Part shown: piece by piece, positions 9,044 to 18,397 of the stretch
Numbering within the stretch: position 1 is the stretch's first letter
How the letters are laid out: every line of letters starts with the position of its first letter
NCBI RefSeq assembly: GCF_000378205.1
Contig: NZ_KB899413.1
Span: 62,001 to 126,000, forward strand
Direction: 5' to 3'
DNA length: 64,000 bases
From: Sediminispirochaeta bajacaliforniensis DSM 16054
Lineage (GTDB): Bacteria > Spirochaetota > Spirochaetia > DSM-16054 > Sediminispirochaetaceae
The notes under the pieces: generated by a model
What the model was told of the DNA's origin: nothing
The model's input: only the letters and a program-made list of their open reading frames with translations
The model's database searches: none
Program-made: the position numbers and the translations under genes

Positions 9044-9076
9044 CTCTACATGCGTCGAAACATTATAAACACCCCA

Positions 9077-9110
9077 AAAGAAAAGGCCCGCGTTTAAACA
9101 AACGCAGGCC
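9077..9110 (-). terminator. rho-independent terminator of the nfnA-nfnB operon
   Basis: Arms 9085-9095 and 9100-9110 form an 11-bp GC-rich stem with one G-U pair and a 4-base loop, followed on the minus strand by TTTTCTTT (9077-9084). It lies 16 bases past the nfnB stop. Confidence 0.9.
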
Positions 9111-9125
9111 CCCTCTCATGTACTC

Positions 9126-10616
9126 CTATACTTCCTCGGCAAGCATGCGGTTGATCGCAGCAGCCGCTTTACGTCCTTGCCCCATGGCCAGAATAACCGT
9201 GGCTGCACCGAGAACGATATCGCCTCCGGCATACACCCGATCCATGGATGTCTTTCCGTCCTCATCGGCGATGATATTTCCCCACTTGTTGGTCTCAAGC
9301 CCTTCGGTAGTCTGCTTCAGCAGGGGGTTGGAATCATTCCCAATGGAAACGATGACAGTATCTACATCAAGGATGCTTTCGCTGCCTTCGATTGGTACGG
9401 GACGGCGACGCCCCGATTCATCGGGCTCACCAAGCTCATAGCTCAACACTTCGATGGCGCGAACCCGACCCTTCTCATCCCCGATAATTCGTTTGGGATT
9501 GCGGAGAAGAAGGAACTCAACCCCCTCTTCCTTTGCATGGCCGACCTCTTCCACCCTGGCAGGCATCTCAACCTCGGTCCGGCGATAGACGATATACACC
9601 TTCTCGGCACCAAGCCGAATCGCGGTACGGGCCGCATCCATGGCCACGTTACCACCTCCGAGGACCGCAACCCTGCGACTCTTGTAGGTCGGGGTGGCGG
9701 CATGTTCGGGATCATAGGCCTTCATGAGGTTGGAGCGGGTCAGATACTCATTGGCACTGAGCACTCCCACCAGATTCTCGCCTTCGATGTGCATAAACTT
9801 CGGAAGCCCCGCACCGCTACCGATGAAAACGGCATCAAAGCCATCTTTATCAATCAGGTCTTTCAGCTTTCGGGTCCGTCCGACCAGAAAATTAGGCTCA
9901 ATATCGACGCCCATTTCTTCAAGGGTATGAATTTCCTCTTCAACAATACTCTTAGGAAGCCTGAATTCGGGAATTCCGTAAACCAGAACGCCACCGGGCT
10001 TGTGAAAAGCCTCGAAAACCGTTACATCATGCCCGGCCTTTCGGATATCGGCGGCTGCGGTAATACCGGCAGGGCCACTGCCGATGATGGCAACCTTTTT
10101 CCCTGTTGAAGGGGCTATCTGCGGAATATTCTTCGTGCCTTTTGCACGCTCGTAATCGGCGACAAAGCGCTCGATACGGCCGATCGACACAGCCCTGTTC
10201 ACATCCTTCAGGCTCTTTCCGACGGTACAGTGTTCCTGACACTGTGACTCCTGGGGACAAACCCGTCCACAGATAGAGGGAAGCAGGCTGCTTTCGCGGA
10301 TAACCGCAAGAGAATCCTCAAAACGCCCCTCTTCGGCCGCCTTAATAAAACGGGGAATATCGATGGAAACCGGGCAGCCCTTTACACAGGGAGCACTCTT
10401 GCACTGGAGGCAGCGGGAAGCCTCGACACGAACCTGTTCCTCGCTGTACCCCACGGCAACCTCAGCCATGTTGCGAATCCTGACCGACGGTTCCTGGCTC
10501 GGCATATCCTGACAGGGAATTGCAAGCCGATCTTTCGGTTTAAGCTCCTTTCCCTGCAGGTCGGCCCAAAGCACCTTTGCTTCACTCTTTAACGTATCGA
10601 CGTTTTTGTGACTCAT
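9126..10616 (-). CDS. nfnB: NADPH-dependent glutamate synthase small-chain-like / NfnB (NfnL) flavoprotein
   Basis: A 496-residue Fe-S flavoprotein. The N-terminal domain has two four-Cys ferredoxin-like clusters (CLQCKSAPCVKGCPVSIDIPRF and CGRVCPQESQCQEHC). Next comes an FAD-binding motif (VAIIGSGPAGITAAADI) and an NADPH-binding Rossmann (VAVLGGGNVAMDAARTAIRLG). It ends with the AGGDIVLGAATVILAMGQGRKAA motif of the GltD family. Such proteins are often named homotetrameric glutamate synthase. Here the partner upstream is an NfnA-type subunit, so I favour NADH-dependent reduced ferredoxin:NADP oxidoreductase. The ATG at 10616 overlaps the nfnA stop as ATGA; a 16-residue longer start is less likely. 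Confidence 0.88.
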   Translation of the reverse strand: MSHKNVDTLKSEAKVLWADLQGKELKPKDRLAIPCQDMPSQEPSVRIRNMAEVAVGYSEEQVRVEASRCLQCKSAPCVKGCPVSIDIPRFIKAAEEGRFEDSLAVIRESSLLPSICGRVCPQESQCQEHCTVGKSLKDVNRAVSIGRIERFVADYERAKGTKNIPQIAPSTGKKVAIIGSGPAGITAAADIRKAGHDVTVFEAFHKPGGVLVYGIPEFRLPKSIVEEEIHTLEEMGVDIEPNFLVGRTRKLKDLIDKDGFDAVFIGSGAGLPKFMHIEGENLVGVLSANEYLTRSNLMKAYDPEHAATPTYKSRRVAVLGGGNVAMDAARTAIRLGAEKVYIVYRRTEVEMPARVEEVGHAKEEGVEFLLLRNPKRIIGDEKGRVRAIEVLSYELGEPDESGRRRPVPIEGSESILDVDTVIVSIGNDSNPLLKQTTEGLETNKWGNIIADEDGKTSMDRVYAGGDIVLGAATVILAMGQGRKAAAAINRMLAEEV

Positions 10617-11473
10617 CGAAGTGCCCCCTGCTTCTTTTTCGCAATCTCCATATCGAGGTGGCACTGATGGTGGTCTTCCTGCTCCCGCTCTTTAAAGGCG
10701 CCGAGACGCAGCATCATATTATCAAAATCGACCAGATGGCCGTCGAATTCCGGCCCATCGACACATACAAATTTGGTTTCTCCCCCGACCGTAACGCGAC
10801 AGCCTCCGCACATACCGGTGCCGTCGACCATGATCGTATTCAAGCTGACGATCGTTTTCACACCATAGGGTCTGGTGGTTTCCGCACAGAATTTCATCAT
10901 GATGGGAGGACCGATGGCCACGGCCATGGCGGGGTTGGCACTCTCACAGTATTCCTTCAGAGGCTCGGTGACCAGCGCTTTTCTTCCGTAACTGCCATCG
11001 TCGGTACACACAATCAGCTCATCGGCAATAGCTTTCATCTCATCTTCCATGATGATAAGCTCCCGATTTCGGGCGCCCATGATGATAACGACATGATTAC
11101 CGGCTGCCTTCATCGCCTGAGCAATGGGGTGAAGAGGTGCGACACCGATTCCGCCGCCCACACATACGACGGTTCCGACCTTCTCAATATGAGTCGGCTG
11201 ACCGAGCGGTCCAAGAACATTTTCAAAGGAATCACCAACTTCGAAAAGGGCCATCTCATGGGTTGTTTTACCAACCGTCTGAAAAATAATGGTAATCGAC
11301 CCCTCATCGGGATCGGCATCCGCGATGGTCAACGGAATACGTTCTCCATAATTGGTGTCTTTCTGGATAATAACAAACTGCCCGGGTTTTCGCTCTCTGG
11401 CAATCAGCGGCGCTTCAATCTTCATCCGAAACACTTCTTCGGAAAGCTGCCGCTTTTCGAGAATCTTGTTCAT
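10613..11473 (-). CDS. nfnA: NfnA / sulfide dehydrogenase beta-type ferredoxin-NADP reductase subunit
   Basis: A 286-residue FNR-like flavoprotein. It has an FAD-binding barrel (GERIPLTIADADPDEGSITIIFQTVG), an NAD-binding region (VCVGGGIGVAPLHPIAQAMKAAG) and a C-terminal [2Fe-2S] site with Cys pattern MCGGCRV...FVCVDGPEFDGH. This is the small subunit architecture of NfnAB/SudBA, which by electron bifurcation links NADH, NADPH and reduced ferredoxin in anaerobes. Translation of nfnB is coupled through ATGA. A TTGTCA-17-TGTAAT promoter lies about 50 bases upstream. Confidence 0.88.
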   Translation of the reverse strand: MNKILEKRQLSEEVFRMKIEAPLIARERKPGQFVIIQKDTNYGERIPLTIADADPDEGSITIIFQTVGKTTHEMALFEVGDSFENVLGPLGQPTHIEKVGTVVCVGGGIGVAPLHPIAQAMKAAGNHVVIIMGARNRELIIMEDEMKAIADELIVCTDDGSYGRKALVTEPLKEYCESANPAMAVAIGPPIMMKFCAETTRPYGVKTIVSLNTIMVDGTGMCGGCRVTVGGETKFVCVDGPEFDGHLVDFDNMMLRLGAFKEREQEDHHQCHLDMEIAKKKQGALR

Positions 11474-11524
11474 TCTGCTACCTCACTCATAGTTTGCCCC
11501 CCTGCACCTGTGAGACCACTATAG

Positions 11525-11553
11525 ATTACACATGAATTTCGTCATTCTGACAA
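11525..11553 (-). promoter_or_regulatory. promoter for nfnA-nfnB
   Basis: Minus strand: TTGTCA (11548-11553), 17-base spacer, TGTAAT (11525-11530). The predicted transcript has a leader of about 45 bases before the ATG at 11473, with GAGG near the start codon. Confidence 0.6.
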
Positions 11554-11587
11554 CCCTTTTACCGATAATTATAGAGGGTAAAAAAAG

Positions 11588-11616
11588 CTGACAAAAACGA
11601 GAGTTCATGTTAAGAT
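11588..11616 (+). promoter_or_regulatory. promoter for the small unknown gene
   Basis: CTGACA (11588-11593), exactly 17 bases, TAAGAT (11611-11616). It predicts a leader of about 16 bases before the TTG start at 11639, containing an AAAGGA ribosome-binding site. Confidence 0.5.
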
Positions 11617-11638
11617 TCAGGCTATAAAGGACAGAATA

Positions 11639-11917
11639 TTGGATAATATTGAATATATAAAGGAAATTGATAGATTTGCTGAAATTCTCAAACGGGAAGC
11701 ACGGAATACCGTAAAAGAGGGGCTTAATCGCTCCCTAATGATCCCCACGCTCAGGCAGCTTTGGAGGATCCACGGCTATTTTGAGATAAGTCAGATTTAC
11801 ACATCCCGATCAACGGCCAAGGAAAAAAGGGAGGCAGGCGAAACCATCCCGGCTTATATTCCAACCCTTCATGAAGATAATTCGCTTATGCATCACTCGT
11901 CGCATAATCCAGAATAA
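11639..11917 (+). CDS. small protein of unknown function (92 aa)
   Basis: Starts at TTG with a well-placed AAAGGA site about 6 bases upstream and a good promoter just before it, which is why I call it real. The protein is soluble, mixed charge, with a helical N-terminal half (EYIKEIDRFAEILKREARN) and no Cys, signal peptide or membrane segment. I recognise no family. Its last 32 bases overlap the 3' end of the convergent ABC ATPase gene, and it ends with a His-rich tail (MHHSSHNPE) encoded inside that overlap. The tail may be an extension produced by loss of an earlier stop. Confidence 0.5.
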   Translation: MDNIEYIKEIDRFAEILKREARNTVKEGLNRSLMIPTLRQLWRIHGYFEISQIYTSRSTAKEKREAGETIPAYIPTLHEDNSLMHHSSHNPE

Positions 11918-13382
11918 TCTCTTTGCTTGCTTCGGAGCGGGGTACATCACATACGATACGGCCACCCGCAAGCACAAGCACACGGTCGCACATACCCAGT
12001 ATCTCTTCTATCTCTGAGGATATCAAAATAACAGAGGCACCTTTGCTGATGAGATCATTGATGGCGTTGTAGATATCAACCTTGGCCGCGGCATCAACAC
12101 CACGGGTAGGTTCATCCATGATGTAAATCTTCGCCCGATACATGAACCAACGGGTGAGCAGGACCTTCTGCTGATTCCCACCCGAATAGAAACGGAGGAT
12201 ATCGTCGTGCTGTCCCGGAGAAATCCGCAGGCGCTTCACATACTCGGCGGCAAGCTGCCTCATATAGGGTTCGTTGAGGTGCATACCGTCTTTAAAACGA
12301 GAAAGGGTTGCAATGGTGGAATTCGTCAGCAAATCCAGGGGGGGGAACATTCCATTCTGAGCCCTGTTTTCAGGAATCAAAATCAAGCCGCTCTGCATTG
12401 CATTCAGAGGATGGGAAAAACGCTTCTTTTTTCCGTCGACAACGATTTCGCCATCGGATATCTCAGCCACCCCGAAAAGACAGTTACTCAAAAGCGTCCT
12501 TCCGGACCCCATCAAACCAGTGATCCCCAGTATCTCCTGCTTGCGAAGGGAAAACGAAACATCCCGAAGGATAGGCTTACTCACAAGATGCCGAACCTCA
12601 AGGATAGGCTTGCCCGGCTTAATACGCAAGCGCGGGTACCGCTCCTGATGCGGCTCTTCTATCATCATCCCCACCAAGGTACTTCGGTCGATTTCATGAA
12701 TGGAATTCGTAGAGACAAGCCGCCCTTTATGAAGTACGCTAACCCGGTCACCAACCCGCTTTATTTCATCCATCCTATGAGAAATATAAAAAATACCTTC
12801 GGCTCTTACCCGAAGGCGGTCGAGAAGTGAGAAAAATATATCACGCTCGATCTCGCTCATTGCGGATGTCGGTTCGTCAAACATGATAATCTCCGCTCCG
12901 GAAACATAGGCTTTGACAGCGGAAAGAAGCTGACGCTGGGCATAGCCCAGATCCCGAACGCAGGATCGGGGAGAGATATCTATGTGTAATTCCTTAAAAA
13001 GCCTGTAACAATCGGCATCAAGCCGCGTTCTGTTGAAAAGCCGGAGAAGCGGAACGCTTGCCGCCAAACGATCAAAATAGACATTTTCGGCCACACTTAA
13101 ATTCTCAAAAAGCTGATTATCCTGATGCTGATAAAAAACACCATTTTTCCTGGCCTCATGAAAGGTTTCAAAGTTCACGCTCTTACCAAAGAGCTCGATG
13201 TCCCCGGAATCACGGGAATAGAGTCCACAGATGGTCTTCATCAATGCGGATTTACCCGAGCCGTTTTCACCGAGGATGACATGAACCTCTCCTTCAAAAA
13301 GCTCAAGGTTGATGTGATCAAGAAAGAATTCATTTGCAAAGTTTTTCGTCACATTTTTCAACAATAGTATGGGATACCCCAC
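11886..13382 (-). CDS. sugar ABC transporter ATP-binding protein, RbsA/MglA type (solitary)
   Basis: A 498-residue tandem ABC ATPase. The first domain has Walker A GENGSGKSALM, an RDLGYAQRQLLSAV signature region and Walker B IIMFDEPTSAM. The second has the degenerate Walker A usual in this family (GLMGSGRTLLSNC), signature [11 protein letters not shown] and Walker B IYIMDEPTRGVD. It energises import of monosaccharides in CUT2 systems. Unusually, no permease or binding protein is on its own transcript, which holds only the upstream deoR-type gene (stop 2 bases before this start). It may share the permease of the divergent chvE-gguAB operon. The start is GTG with only a weak ribosome-binding site. 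Confidence 0.88.
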   Translation of the reverse strand: MGYPILLLKNVTKNFANEFFLDHINLELFEGEVHVILGENGSGKSALMKTICGLYSRDSGDIELFGKSVNFETFHEARKNGVFYQHQDNQLFENLSVAENVYFDRLAASVPLLRLFNRTRLDADCYRLFKELHIDISPRSCVRDLGYAQRQLLSAVKAYVSGAEIIMFDEPTSAMSEIERDIFFSLLDRLRVRAEGIFYISHRMDEIKRVGDRVSVLHKGRLVSTNSIHEIDRSTLVGMMIEEPHQERYPRLRIKPGKPILEVRHLVSKPILRDVSFSLRKQEILGITGLMGSGRTLLSNCLFGVAEISDGEIVVDGKKKRFSHPLNAMQSGLILIPENRAQNGMFPPLDLLTNSTIATLSRFKDGMHLNEPYMRQLAAEYVKRLRISPGQHDDILRFYSGGNQQKVLLTRWFMYRAKIYIMDEPTRGVDAAAKVDIYNAINDLISKGASVILISSEIEEILGMCDRVLVLAGGRIVCDVPRSEASKEIILDYATSDA

Positions 13383-13384
13383 GC

Positions 13385-14161
13385 CTATACCCTACCCTCA
13401 AAAACATTGATGGAAGTGTGTAACTGAATGTTGCTTATGAAAATCCTGTTTTTGAACTCATCCGATATGGAAGGATTGGTAATGATCTTATCGGCCAAAC
13501 TGAGTTTACCCAGCTTAAAAAAAGCGCTTTTAGCAAAATTCTCAGCGATGCAAACGAAAATTCGTTCTTCGGCGGAGGCCATTGCAGCCTCAATTAATTC
13601 GGCCTTTTCATGGCTTACAACGGTAACATCAAGGGCATCGTTTATACCGTCGACTTCGGCAAAAAGACGATTGACGTGAAAGCGACGGAGATTTGCAACC
13701 GAGATGGAGCCGTAGAGCGACTTACCGTCGGCGGCAACATCGCCACCCAAAAGAACGACCCGGTTCGCCGGCTGGGACGCGATTTCGACGGCAACGGATA
13801 TGTGGTTGGTGACAACCGTCACCCCGGAACGTTCCACCAAACGCTTTGCAACACACTCCCCGACGCCACCGCTTGTCAGCATGATCACATCCCCGTCTTC
13901 GATCATATTGATGGCAACGGAAGCAATCTCCCTGGCATCGTCGACCGCCTCGGCTGATCCGGAGGGTTCCTCGCCCAATTCGCTGCGGATAACCGCGCCC
14001 CCGTAGGTTCTCGTCAAAAGCCCTTCTTGTTCAAGCTTTTCAAGATCCCGCCGGATGGTCACCTCCGAAACATTGAGCATGGTGCTGAGAGAGTGCACCT
14101 CCACCTGCTGATTTTCAAAGAGGTAATTCTTTATGATTCGCATTCGTTCAAGTGCAAACAT
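13385..14161 (-). CDS. DeoR family transcriptional regulator
   Basis: A 258-residue repressor-type protein. The N-terminal DeoR helix-turn-helix is clear: MRIIKNYLFENQQVEVHSLS, then LNVSEVTIRRDLEKLEQEGLLTRTYGGAV. The C-terminal DeoRC sensor domain has VVLLGGDVAADGKSLYGSISV, where sugar phosphates usually bind. It is first in a two-gene transcript with the solitary ABC ATPase and divergent from the ChvE-type importer, so it probably controls both. A TTGCCA-18-TATAGT promoter precedes it and a 14-bp palindrome sits near the divergent promoter. Confidence 0.92.
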   Translation of the reverse strand: MFALERMRIIKNYLFENQQVEVHSLSTMLNVSEVTIRRDLEKLEQEGLLTRTYGGAVIRSELGEEPSGSAEAVDDAREIASVAINMIEDGDVIMLTSGGVGECVAKRLVERSGVTVVTNHISVAVEIASQPANRVVLLGGDVAADGKSLYGSISVANLRRFHVNRLFAEVDGINDALDVTVVSHEKAELIEAAMASAEERIFVCIAENFAKSAFFKLGKLSLADKIITNPSISDEFKNRIFISNIQLHTSINVFEGRV

Positions 14162-14177
14162 GTCCTTCCGATTACGT

Positions 14178-14207
14178 ACTATAACGCAATAGCCAGAAAG
14201 TTGGCAA
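14178..14207 (-). promoter_or_regulatory. promoter for the deoR-type gene
   Basis: Minus strand TTGCCA (14202-14207), 18-base spacer, TATAGT (14178-14183). It gives a short leader with GGAAGGA directly before the ATG at 14161. Confidence 0.5.
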
Positions 14208-14233
14208 TCGATAAAGTGCCGAGAAACTTTTTG

Positions 14234-14262
14234 TTGACGGTAAAAAAAAGCAGTGCTACGAT
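14234..14262 (+). promoter_or_regulatory. promoter for the ChvE-GguAB importer operon
   Basis: TTGACG (14234-14239), exactly 17 bases, TACGAT (14257-14262). Transcription would start near 14269, leaving a leader of about 125 bases before the binding-protein gene. Confidence 0.65.
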
Positions 14263-14272
14263 TTATTCATAT

Positions 14273-14286
14273 TCGTTCATGAACGA
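14273..14286. promoter_or_regulatory. 14-bp perfect palindrome, candidate DeoR operator
   Basis: TCGTTCATGAACGA is a perfect palindrome that starts about 4 bases past the predicted transcription start of the importer operon, a position suited to repression. The DeoR-type regulator is encoded divergently next to it. Binding is inferred. Confidence 0.5.
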
Positions 14287-14394
14287 TGATTGTTTATGAT
14301 CATTTAGAAATGCGTTTACGTCCACGCAAGGGATTCATCCCTGGATCTTATGATCAAAGGGTTTTGAATACAACATAACAGAAGGAGAAGAAGT

Positions 14395-15471
14395 ATGGAT
14401 CGATTCGTAAAGACACTTGCGGCGATTGCACTCTGCTCGGCTATTGTCATGCCCCTGATGACCGGCTGTCAGAAAAAAGACTCAAAGCAGCAGATCGTAG
14501 GAATCGCAATGCCGACCCAGTCCTCTCAGCGGTGGATTCAGGACGGCGGAAACATGAAGAAGATCCTCGAGGACCGGGGATACAAAGTAGACCTACAGTA
14601 TGCCGAAGATAATATCGATGCCCAGGTTAATCAGCTGGAAAATATGATTGTAAAGGGAGCCCATGCACTTGTCATTGCCTCCATCGATGGAGAATCCCTG
14701 ACCAATGTTCTTGAAAAGGCCGCCGATCAGGATATTCCGGTTATTGCCTATGACCGTTTGATCCGAAACAGCCCTTATGTCAGCTATTATGCTACCTTCG
14801 ATAACTTTCTTGTCGGTGTCCAGCAGGGAAGCTACCTTGTTGATAAGCTGGGGCTCAAAGAGGGGAAAGGACCCTACAATATCGAAATCTTCGCAGGATC
14901 ACCCGACGACAACAACGCCTATTTCTTCTTCGACGGAGCCATGTCGGAACTTCAACCCTACATCGATAACGGACAGTTGGTGGTAAAAAGCGGGCAAACC
15001 GATTTTGATCAGGTGGCGACCCTTCGTTGGGACGGCGCAACGGCACAACAGCGTATGGATAATATTCTCACGGCTCACTATTCAGATGCGAATGTCGACG
15101 CGGTGCTTTCTCCCTACGATGGGATTTCTATTGGCATTCTTTCATCGTTGAAAAGCGTGGGCTACGGCACATCCAAGCCGATGCCGGTCGTGACCGGTCA
15201 GGACGCCGAAATTCCTTCTGTCAAGTCGATCCTGGCGGGAGAACAGGCCCAAACCGTCTTTAAGGACACAAGAGTCCTTGCCCAACGTGCCGCCGACATG
15301 GTTGATGCGGTGCTGCAGGGAAAGAAGGCCGAGGTCAACGATACCACGACGTATAACAACGGAGTAAAGATTGTTCCCTCATATCTTGAGGAACCCGTCT
15401 CCGTCGATATCACGAACTGGGAAGAAGCGTTGATCGATACCGGATACTACACCAAAGATCAACTGCAGTAG
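14395..15471 (+). CDS. chvE: monosaccharide ABC transporter substrate-binding lipoprotein, ChvE type
   Basis: A 358-residue periplasmic sugar-binding protein. The signal peptide (hydrophobic residues 7-20) ends in the lipobox LMTGC with Cys24, so it is probably an envelope lipoprotein. The mature part has the Peripla_BP_4 pattern of Chv[35 protein letters not shown], and [33 protein letters not shown] site precedes the ATG. ChvE proteins bind several aldoses such as galactose, glucose, arabinose and xylose; the actual ligand here is not known. First gene of an operon with gguA and gguB. Confidence 0.9.
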   Translation: MDRFVKTLAAIALCSAIVMPLMTGCQKKDSKQQIVGIAMPTQSSQRWIQDGGNMKKILEDRGYKVDLQYAEDNIDAQVNQLENMIVKGAHALVIASIDGESLTNVLEKAADQDIPVIAYDRLIRNSPYVSYYATFDNFLVGVQQGSYLVDKLGLKEGKGPYNIEIFAGSPDDNNAYFFFDGAMSELQPYIDNGQLVVKSGQTDFDQVATLRWDGATAQQRMDNILTAHYSDANVDAVLSPYDGISIGILSSLKSVGYGTSKPMPVVTGQDAEIPSVKSILAGEQAQTVFKDTRVLAQRAADMVDAVLQGKKAEVNDTTTYNNGVKIVPSYLEEPVSVDITNWEEALIDTGYYTKDQLQ

Positions 15472-15480
15472 CATACAAAT

Positions 15481-15515
15481 TGGGATTCGGAGGCCGATTG
15501 GCCTACCGGGTCCCA
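15481..15515 (+). other. intercistronic stem-loop between chvE and gguA
   Basis: Nested arms TGGGA/TCCCA, CGG/CCG and AGGCC/GGCCT around a GATT loop make a 13-bp interrupted stem without a T tract. Such hairpins after a binding-protein gene often protect its mRNA and raise its level over the ATPase; that role is inferred. Confidence 0.5.
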
Positions 15516-15551
15516 TACTATTCTTCGATTCCGGAAAGAAAGGCAAAACAT

Positions 15552-17102
15552 ATGGCTGAGACACATCTTGAGATGCGCAGAATCACGAAACGATTCCCTG
15601 GGTTACTTGCCCTCGACGAGGTAACGATGAAGGTCAATACCCAGGAGATACACGCGCTGGTGGGGGAAAACGGTGCGGGGAAATCCACCTTGATGAATAT
15701 TCTAAGCGGAGTCTACCCCTACGGGAGCTACGAGGGAGAGATCATTCTCAATGGTAATGAATGCAGATTCAAGGATATTAGAGACAGTGAAAAGTTCGGC
15801 ATCGTGATTATCCATCAGGAACTGGCGCTTATTCCCTATCTCTCTATCGCCGAAAATATCTTCCTCGGAAATGAACAGGCAAAAAACAGCATCATCGATT
15901 GGAACAAAACATCCTCCCGAGCCATGGAGTTGCTCAAGGTTGTGGGACTGAATGAGAATCCGGCTACTCTGGTCTCCGATATCGGCGTTGGGAAACAACA
16001 AATGGTGGAGATTGCCAAGGCTCTGGCAAAAGATGTGAGGCTGCTGATCCTCGACGAGCCCACTGCCGCCCTGAACGATGAAGAGAGTAATAAGCTGCTT
16101 GATCTTTTGCTTGAGCTGAAGCAAAAAGGCATCACCTCCATTCTTATTTCACACAAACTGAACGAAGTCGAACAAGTTGCCGATGCCATTACCGTTATCC
16201 GCGACGGGAAAGTGATCGACAACCTTGTAAAAGGAAAAGATACCATTGATGAAGACAGAATCATAAAAAGTATGGTGGGCAGAGACATCGTCGACCGCTT
16301 TCCCTCCCGAACCTCTCAGATAGGCGAGGTTGTCTTTGAGGTAAAAGAGTGGACCGTCTATCATCCCCAGCATAATGAGCGCAAGGTTATTAAAAATGCC
16401 AGCTTTAACGTCAGGAAGGGAGAGGTCGTAGGCTTTGCCGGGCTCATGGGCGCTGGACGTACAGAACTCGCAATGAGCCTTTTCGGGAAATCCTATGGAC
16501 AAAAGCACCAGGGGAGCATCGTAAAAGCGGGAAACGAGGTGGTCCTCAATAGTGTCAGCGATGCAATCGACAACGGAATCGCCTATATGACCGAGGATCG
16601 CAAAGGCTACGGCCTCGTCCTGATCGACGATATCCGCCACAACATAACCCTTCCATCCCTGCAAAAGGTAAGTGAGAAGGGCGTTCTCAATTCAAATGAA
16701 GAAATTATCTCCGCAGAAAAATATCGCAAGAAAATCACCATCAAGTGTTCGGGAATCGATCAGATGGTGGATAGCCTCTCGGGAGGAAACCAACAAAAGG
16801 TCGTGCTGGGAAAATGGATTATGGCGGAACCGGAGGTCCTGATCCTCGACGAACCGACACGGGGAATCGATGTCGGTGCAAAATACGAAATCTATCAGAT
16901 CATTAATCAGCTTGCGTTGGAAGGAAAGTCGATTATCATGATTTCATCGGAGATGCCGGAATTGCTGGGAATGTGCGACCGGATATATGTCGTTGCAGCC
17001 GGAGAGATTGCAGGGGAATTACAAAGGGAAGAGGCCAGCCAGGAAAGCATCATGAAAATAATCATGACTCATCAAAAACGAGCAAAGGAAATTACGGTAT
17101 GA
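15552..17102 (+). CDS. gguA: monosaccharide ABC transporter ATP-binding protein GguA/MmsA
   Basis: A 516-residue tandem ABC ATPase that drives import with GguB. Domain one: Walker [18 protein letters not shown]-loop [19 protein letters not shown], Walker [12 protein letters not shown]. Domain two: degenerate Walker [17 protein letters not shown], signature [15 protein letters not shown], Walker [12 protein letters not shown]. The ATG at 15552 was chosen because the family starts just before the first beta strand and a GGAAAGAAAGG site lies upstream; the 24-residue longer frame reads through the stem-loop. The stop overlaps the gguB start as ATGA. Confidence 0.92.
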   Translation: MAETHLEMRRITKRFPGLLALDEVTMKVNTQEIHALVGENGAGKSTLMNILSGVYPYGSYEGEIILNGNECRFKDIRDSEKFGIVIIHQELALIPYLSIAENIFLGNEQAKNSIIDWNKTSSRAMELLKVVGLNENPATLVSDIGVGKQQMVEIAKALAKDVRLLILDEPTAALNDEESNKLLDLLLELKQKGITSILISHKLNEVEQVADAITVIRDGKVIDNLVKGKDTIDEDRIIKSMVGRDIVDRFPSRTSQIGEVVFEVKEWTVYHPQHNERKVIKNASFNVRKGEVVGFAGLMGAGRTELAMSLFGKSYGQKHQGSIVKAGNEVVLNSVSDAIDNGIAYMTEDRKGYGLVLIDDIRHNITLPSLQKVSEKGVLNSNEEIISAEKYRKKITIKCSGIDQMVDSLSGGNQQKVVLGKWIMAEPEVLILDEPTRGIDVGAKYEIYQIINQLALEGKSIIMISSEMPELLGMCDRIYVVAAGEIAGELQREEASQESIMKIIMTHQKRAKEITV

Positions 17103-18271
17103 ATAGTATCAAAACCTATTTTAGGAGCAATATCCGTCAATACGGTATGGTGATCGCGCTATTCCTGATCATGATCTTTTTTCAGATCGTTACCAGAGGG
17201 ATCCTTTTCAAACCCGCAAATATCACAAACCTTATCTTGCAGAATAGTTACGTACTGATTCTTGCGGTCGGGATGCTGCTCTGTATTCTGACGGGAAACA
17301 TCGATTTGTCCGTCGGTTCCGTCGTAGCCTTCGTGGGGGCCATTGCCGCGGTCATTATGGTGGACATGAAGATACCGGTGGCCCCGGCCATTCTCATCTC
17401 GCTCTTGGTCGGAGTCGCTGTAGGAGCCTTCCACGGCCTTTTTATCGCCTATTTCAGGGTCCCGCCCTTTATCGTCACCCTCGCCGGGATGCTTACCTTC
17501 AGGGGGCTTACCATGGTCATCCTTAAAGGACAGACAAAGGCGCCCTTCCAGAAATCTTTTCAGGCTATTGCTGCAGGGTATCTGCCGGGAAGAGAATGGA
17601 CGATAGGACCTTTCAACGCCATCGCTCTCATTCTCGGGATACTTTTTTCCACGCTCTTTATCATCGCTATTCTAAGCGGCAGACGAAACAAGGTAAAATA
17701 CGGCTTCGAAATTCTTCCCTTCGGATTTGAGGTTGTTCGGATTTTCATCGTTGTCGTCGCCATCAACTGGCTCACGCTGAGTCTTGCACTCTACAACGGG
17801 ATTCCCATTATCATGGTTCTTCTCATCGGTCTGGTACTGTTGTACACCTTCATAACCCAAAAAACCATCTTCGGCCGCCACATCTACGCCCTCGGCGGTA
17901 ATGAAAAGGCGGCAAAGCTTTCCGGGGTTAAGACAAAGCGTGTTATGTTTCTCGTCTATACCAATATGGGGCTGCTCTCGGCACTTGCCGGCATGGTGGT
18001 GGCGGGGCGCCTGAATGCCGCAACCCCCAAAGCGGGAAACATGTTCGAACTGGACGCCATTGCCTCCTGTTTTATTGGCGGGGCCTCTGCTTCAGGCGGC
18101 GTTGGTACCGTCGTAGGGGCAATTGTCGGCGCTCTGGTAATGGGTGTATTGAATAACGGCATGTCGATTATGGGCGTCAGTGTCGACTGGCAGCAGGCGA
18201 TCAAGGGCCTCGTACTTCTTGGCGCCGTCTGTTTCGATGTCTACACAAAATCGAAATCCCAGGCAGCATAG
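17099..18271 (+). CDS. gguB: monosaccharide ABC transporter permease GguB/MmsB
   Basis: A 390-residue integral membrane protein with about ten hydrophobic segments, of the BPD_transp_2 (RbsC/XylH) family: [45 protein letters not shown], and [24 protein letters not shown] near the end, the usual ATPase-contact loop. It forms the channel of the ChvE-GguA importer. The start at 17099 overlaps gguA by 4 bp; a 42-residue upstream extension would be hydrophilic and inside gguA, so it was rejected. Confidence 0.92.
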   Translation: MNSIKTYFRSNIRQYGMVIALFLIMIFFQIVTRGILFKPANITNLILQNSYVLILAVGMLLCILTGNIDLSVGSVVAFVGAIAAVIMVDMKIPVAPAILISLLVGVAVGAFHGLFIAYFRVPPFIVTLAGMLTFRGLTMVILKGQTKAPFQKSFQAIAAGYLPGREWTIGPFNAIALILGILFSTLFIIAILSGRRNKVKYGFEILPFGFEVVRIFIVVVAINWLTLSLALYNGIPIIMVLLIGLVLLYTFITQKTIFGRHIYALGGNEKAAKLSGVKTKRVMFLVYTNMGLLSALAGMVVAGRLNAATPKAGNMFELDAIASCFIGGASASGGVGTVVGAIVGALVMGVLNNGMSIMGVSVDWQQAIKGLVLLGAVCFDVYTKSKSQAA

Positions 18272-18279
18272 CGGTATCG

Positions 18280-18312
18280 GGGACGAAAGGGTGCCAAGCA
18301 TTCTCTCGTCCC
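18280..18312 (+). other. hairpin after gguB (no T tract)
   Basis: GGGACGA (18280-18286) and TCGTCCC (18306-18312) form a 7-bp stem with a 19-base loop 9 bases past the gguB stop. It lacks a U-run, so it may be an mRNA 3' stabiliser and not a terminator. The rest of the gap up to 18397 shows no cobalamin riboswitch that I can recognise. Confidence 0.35.
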
Positions 18313-18397
18313 ACCCTACTCAGCAATTACTAATGACAATTTCTCCTCTAACAGATAGTATGTTCCCATCATACGCATAAGAATGGAGCCTTAAGGT

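Noticed and set aside
9177-10109. Plus-strand open frame (310 codons) opposite nfnB
   Set aside because: The minus-strand frame has four-Cys clusters and two nucleotide-binding motifs; the plus frame has none.
18272-18397. Cobalamin riboswitch before cobU
   Set aside because: Only 126 bases are available and no B12-box-like conserved segment is recognisable; only a 7-bp hairpin is seen.
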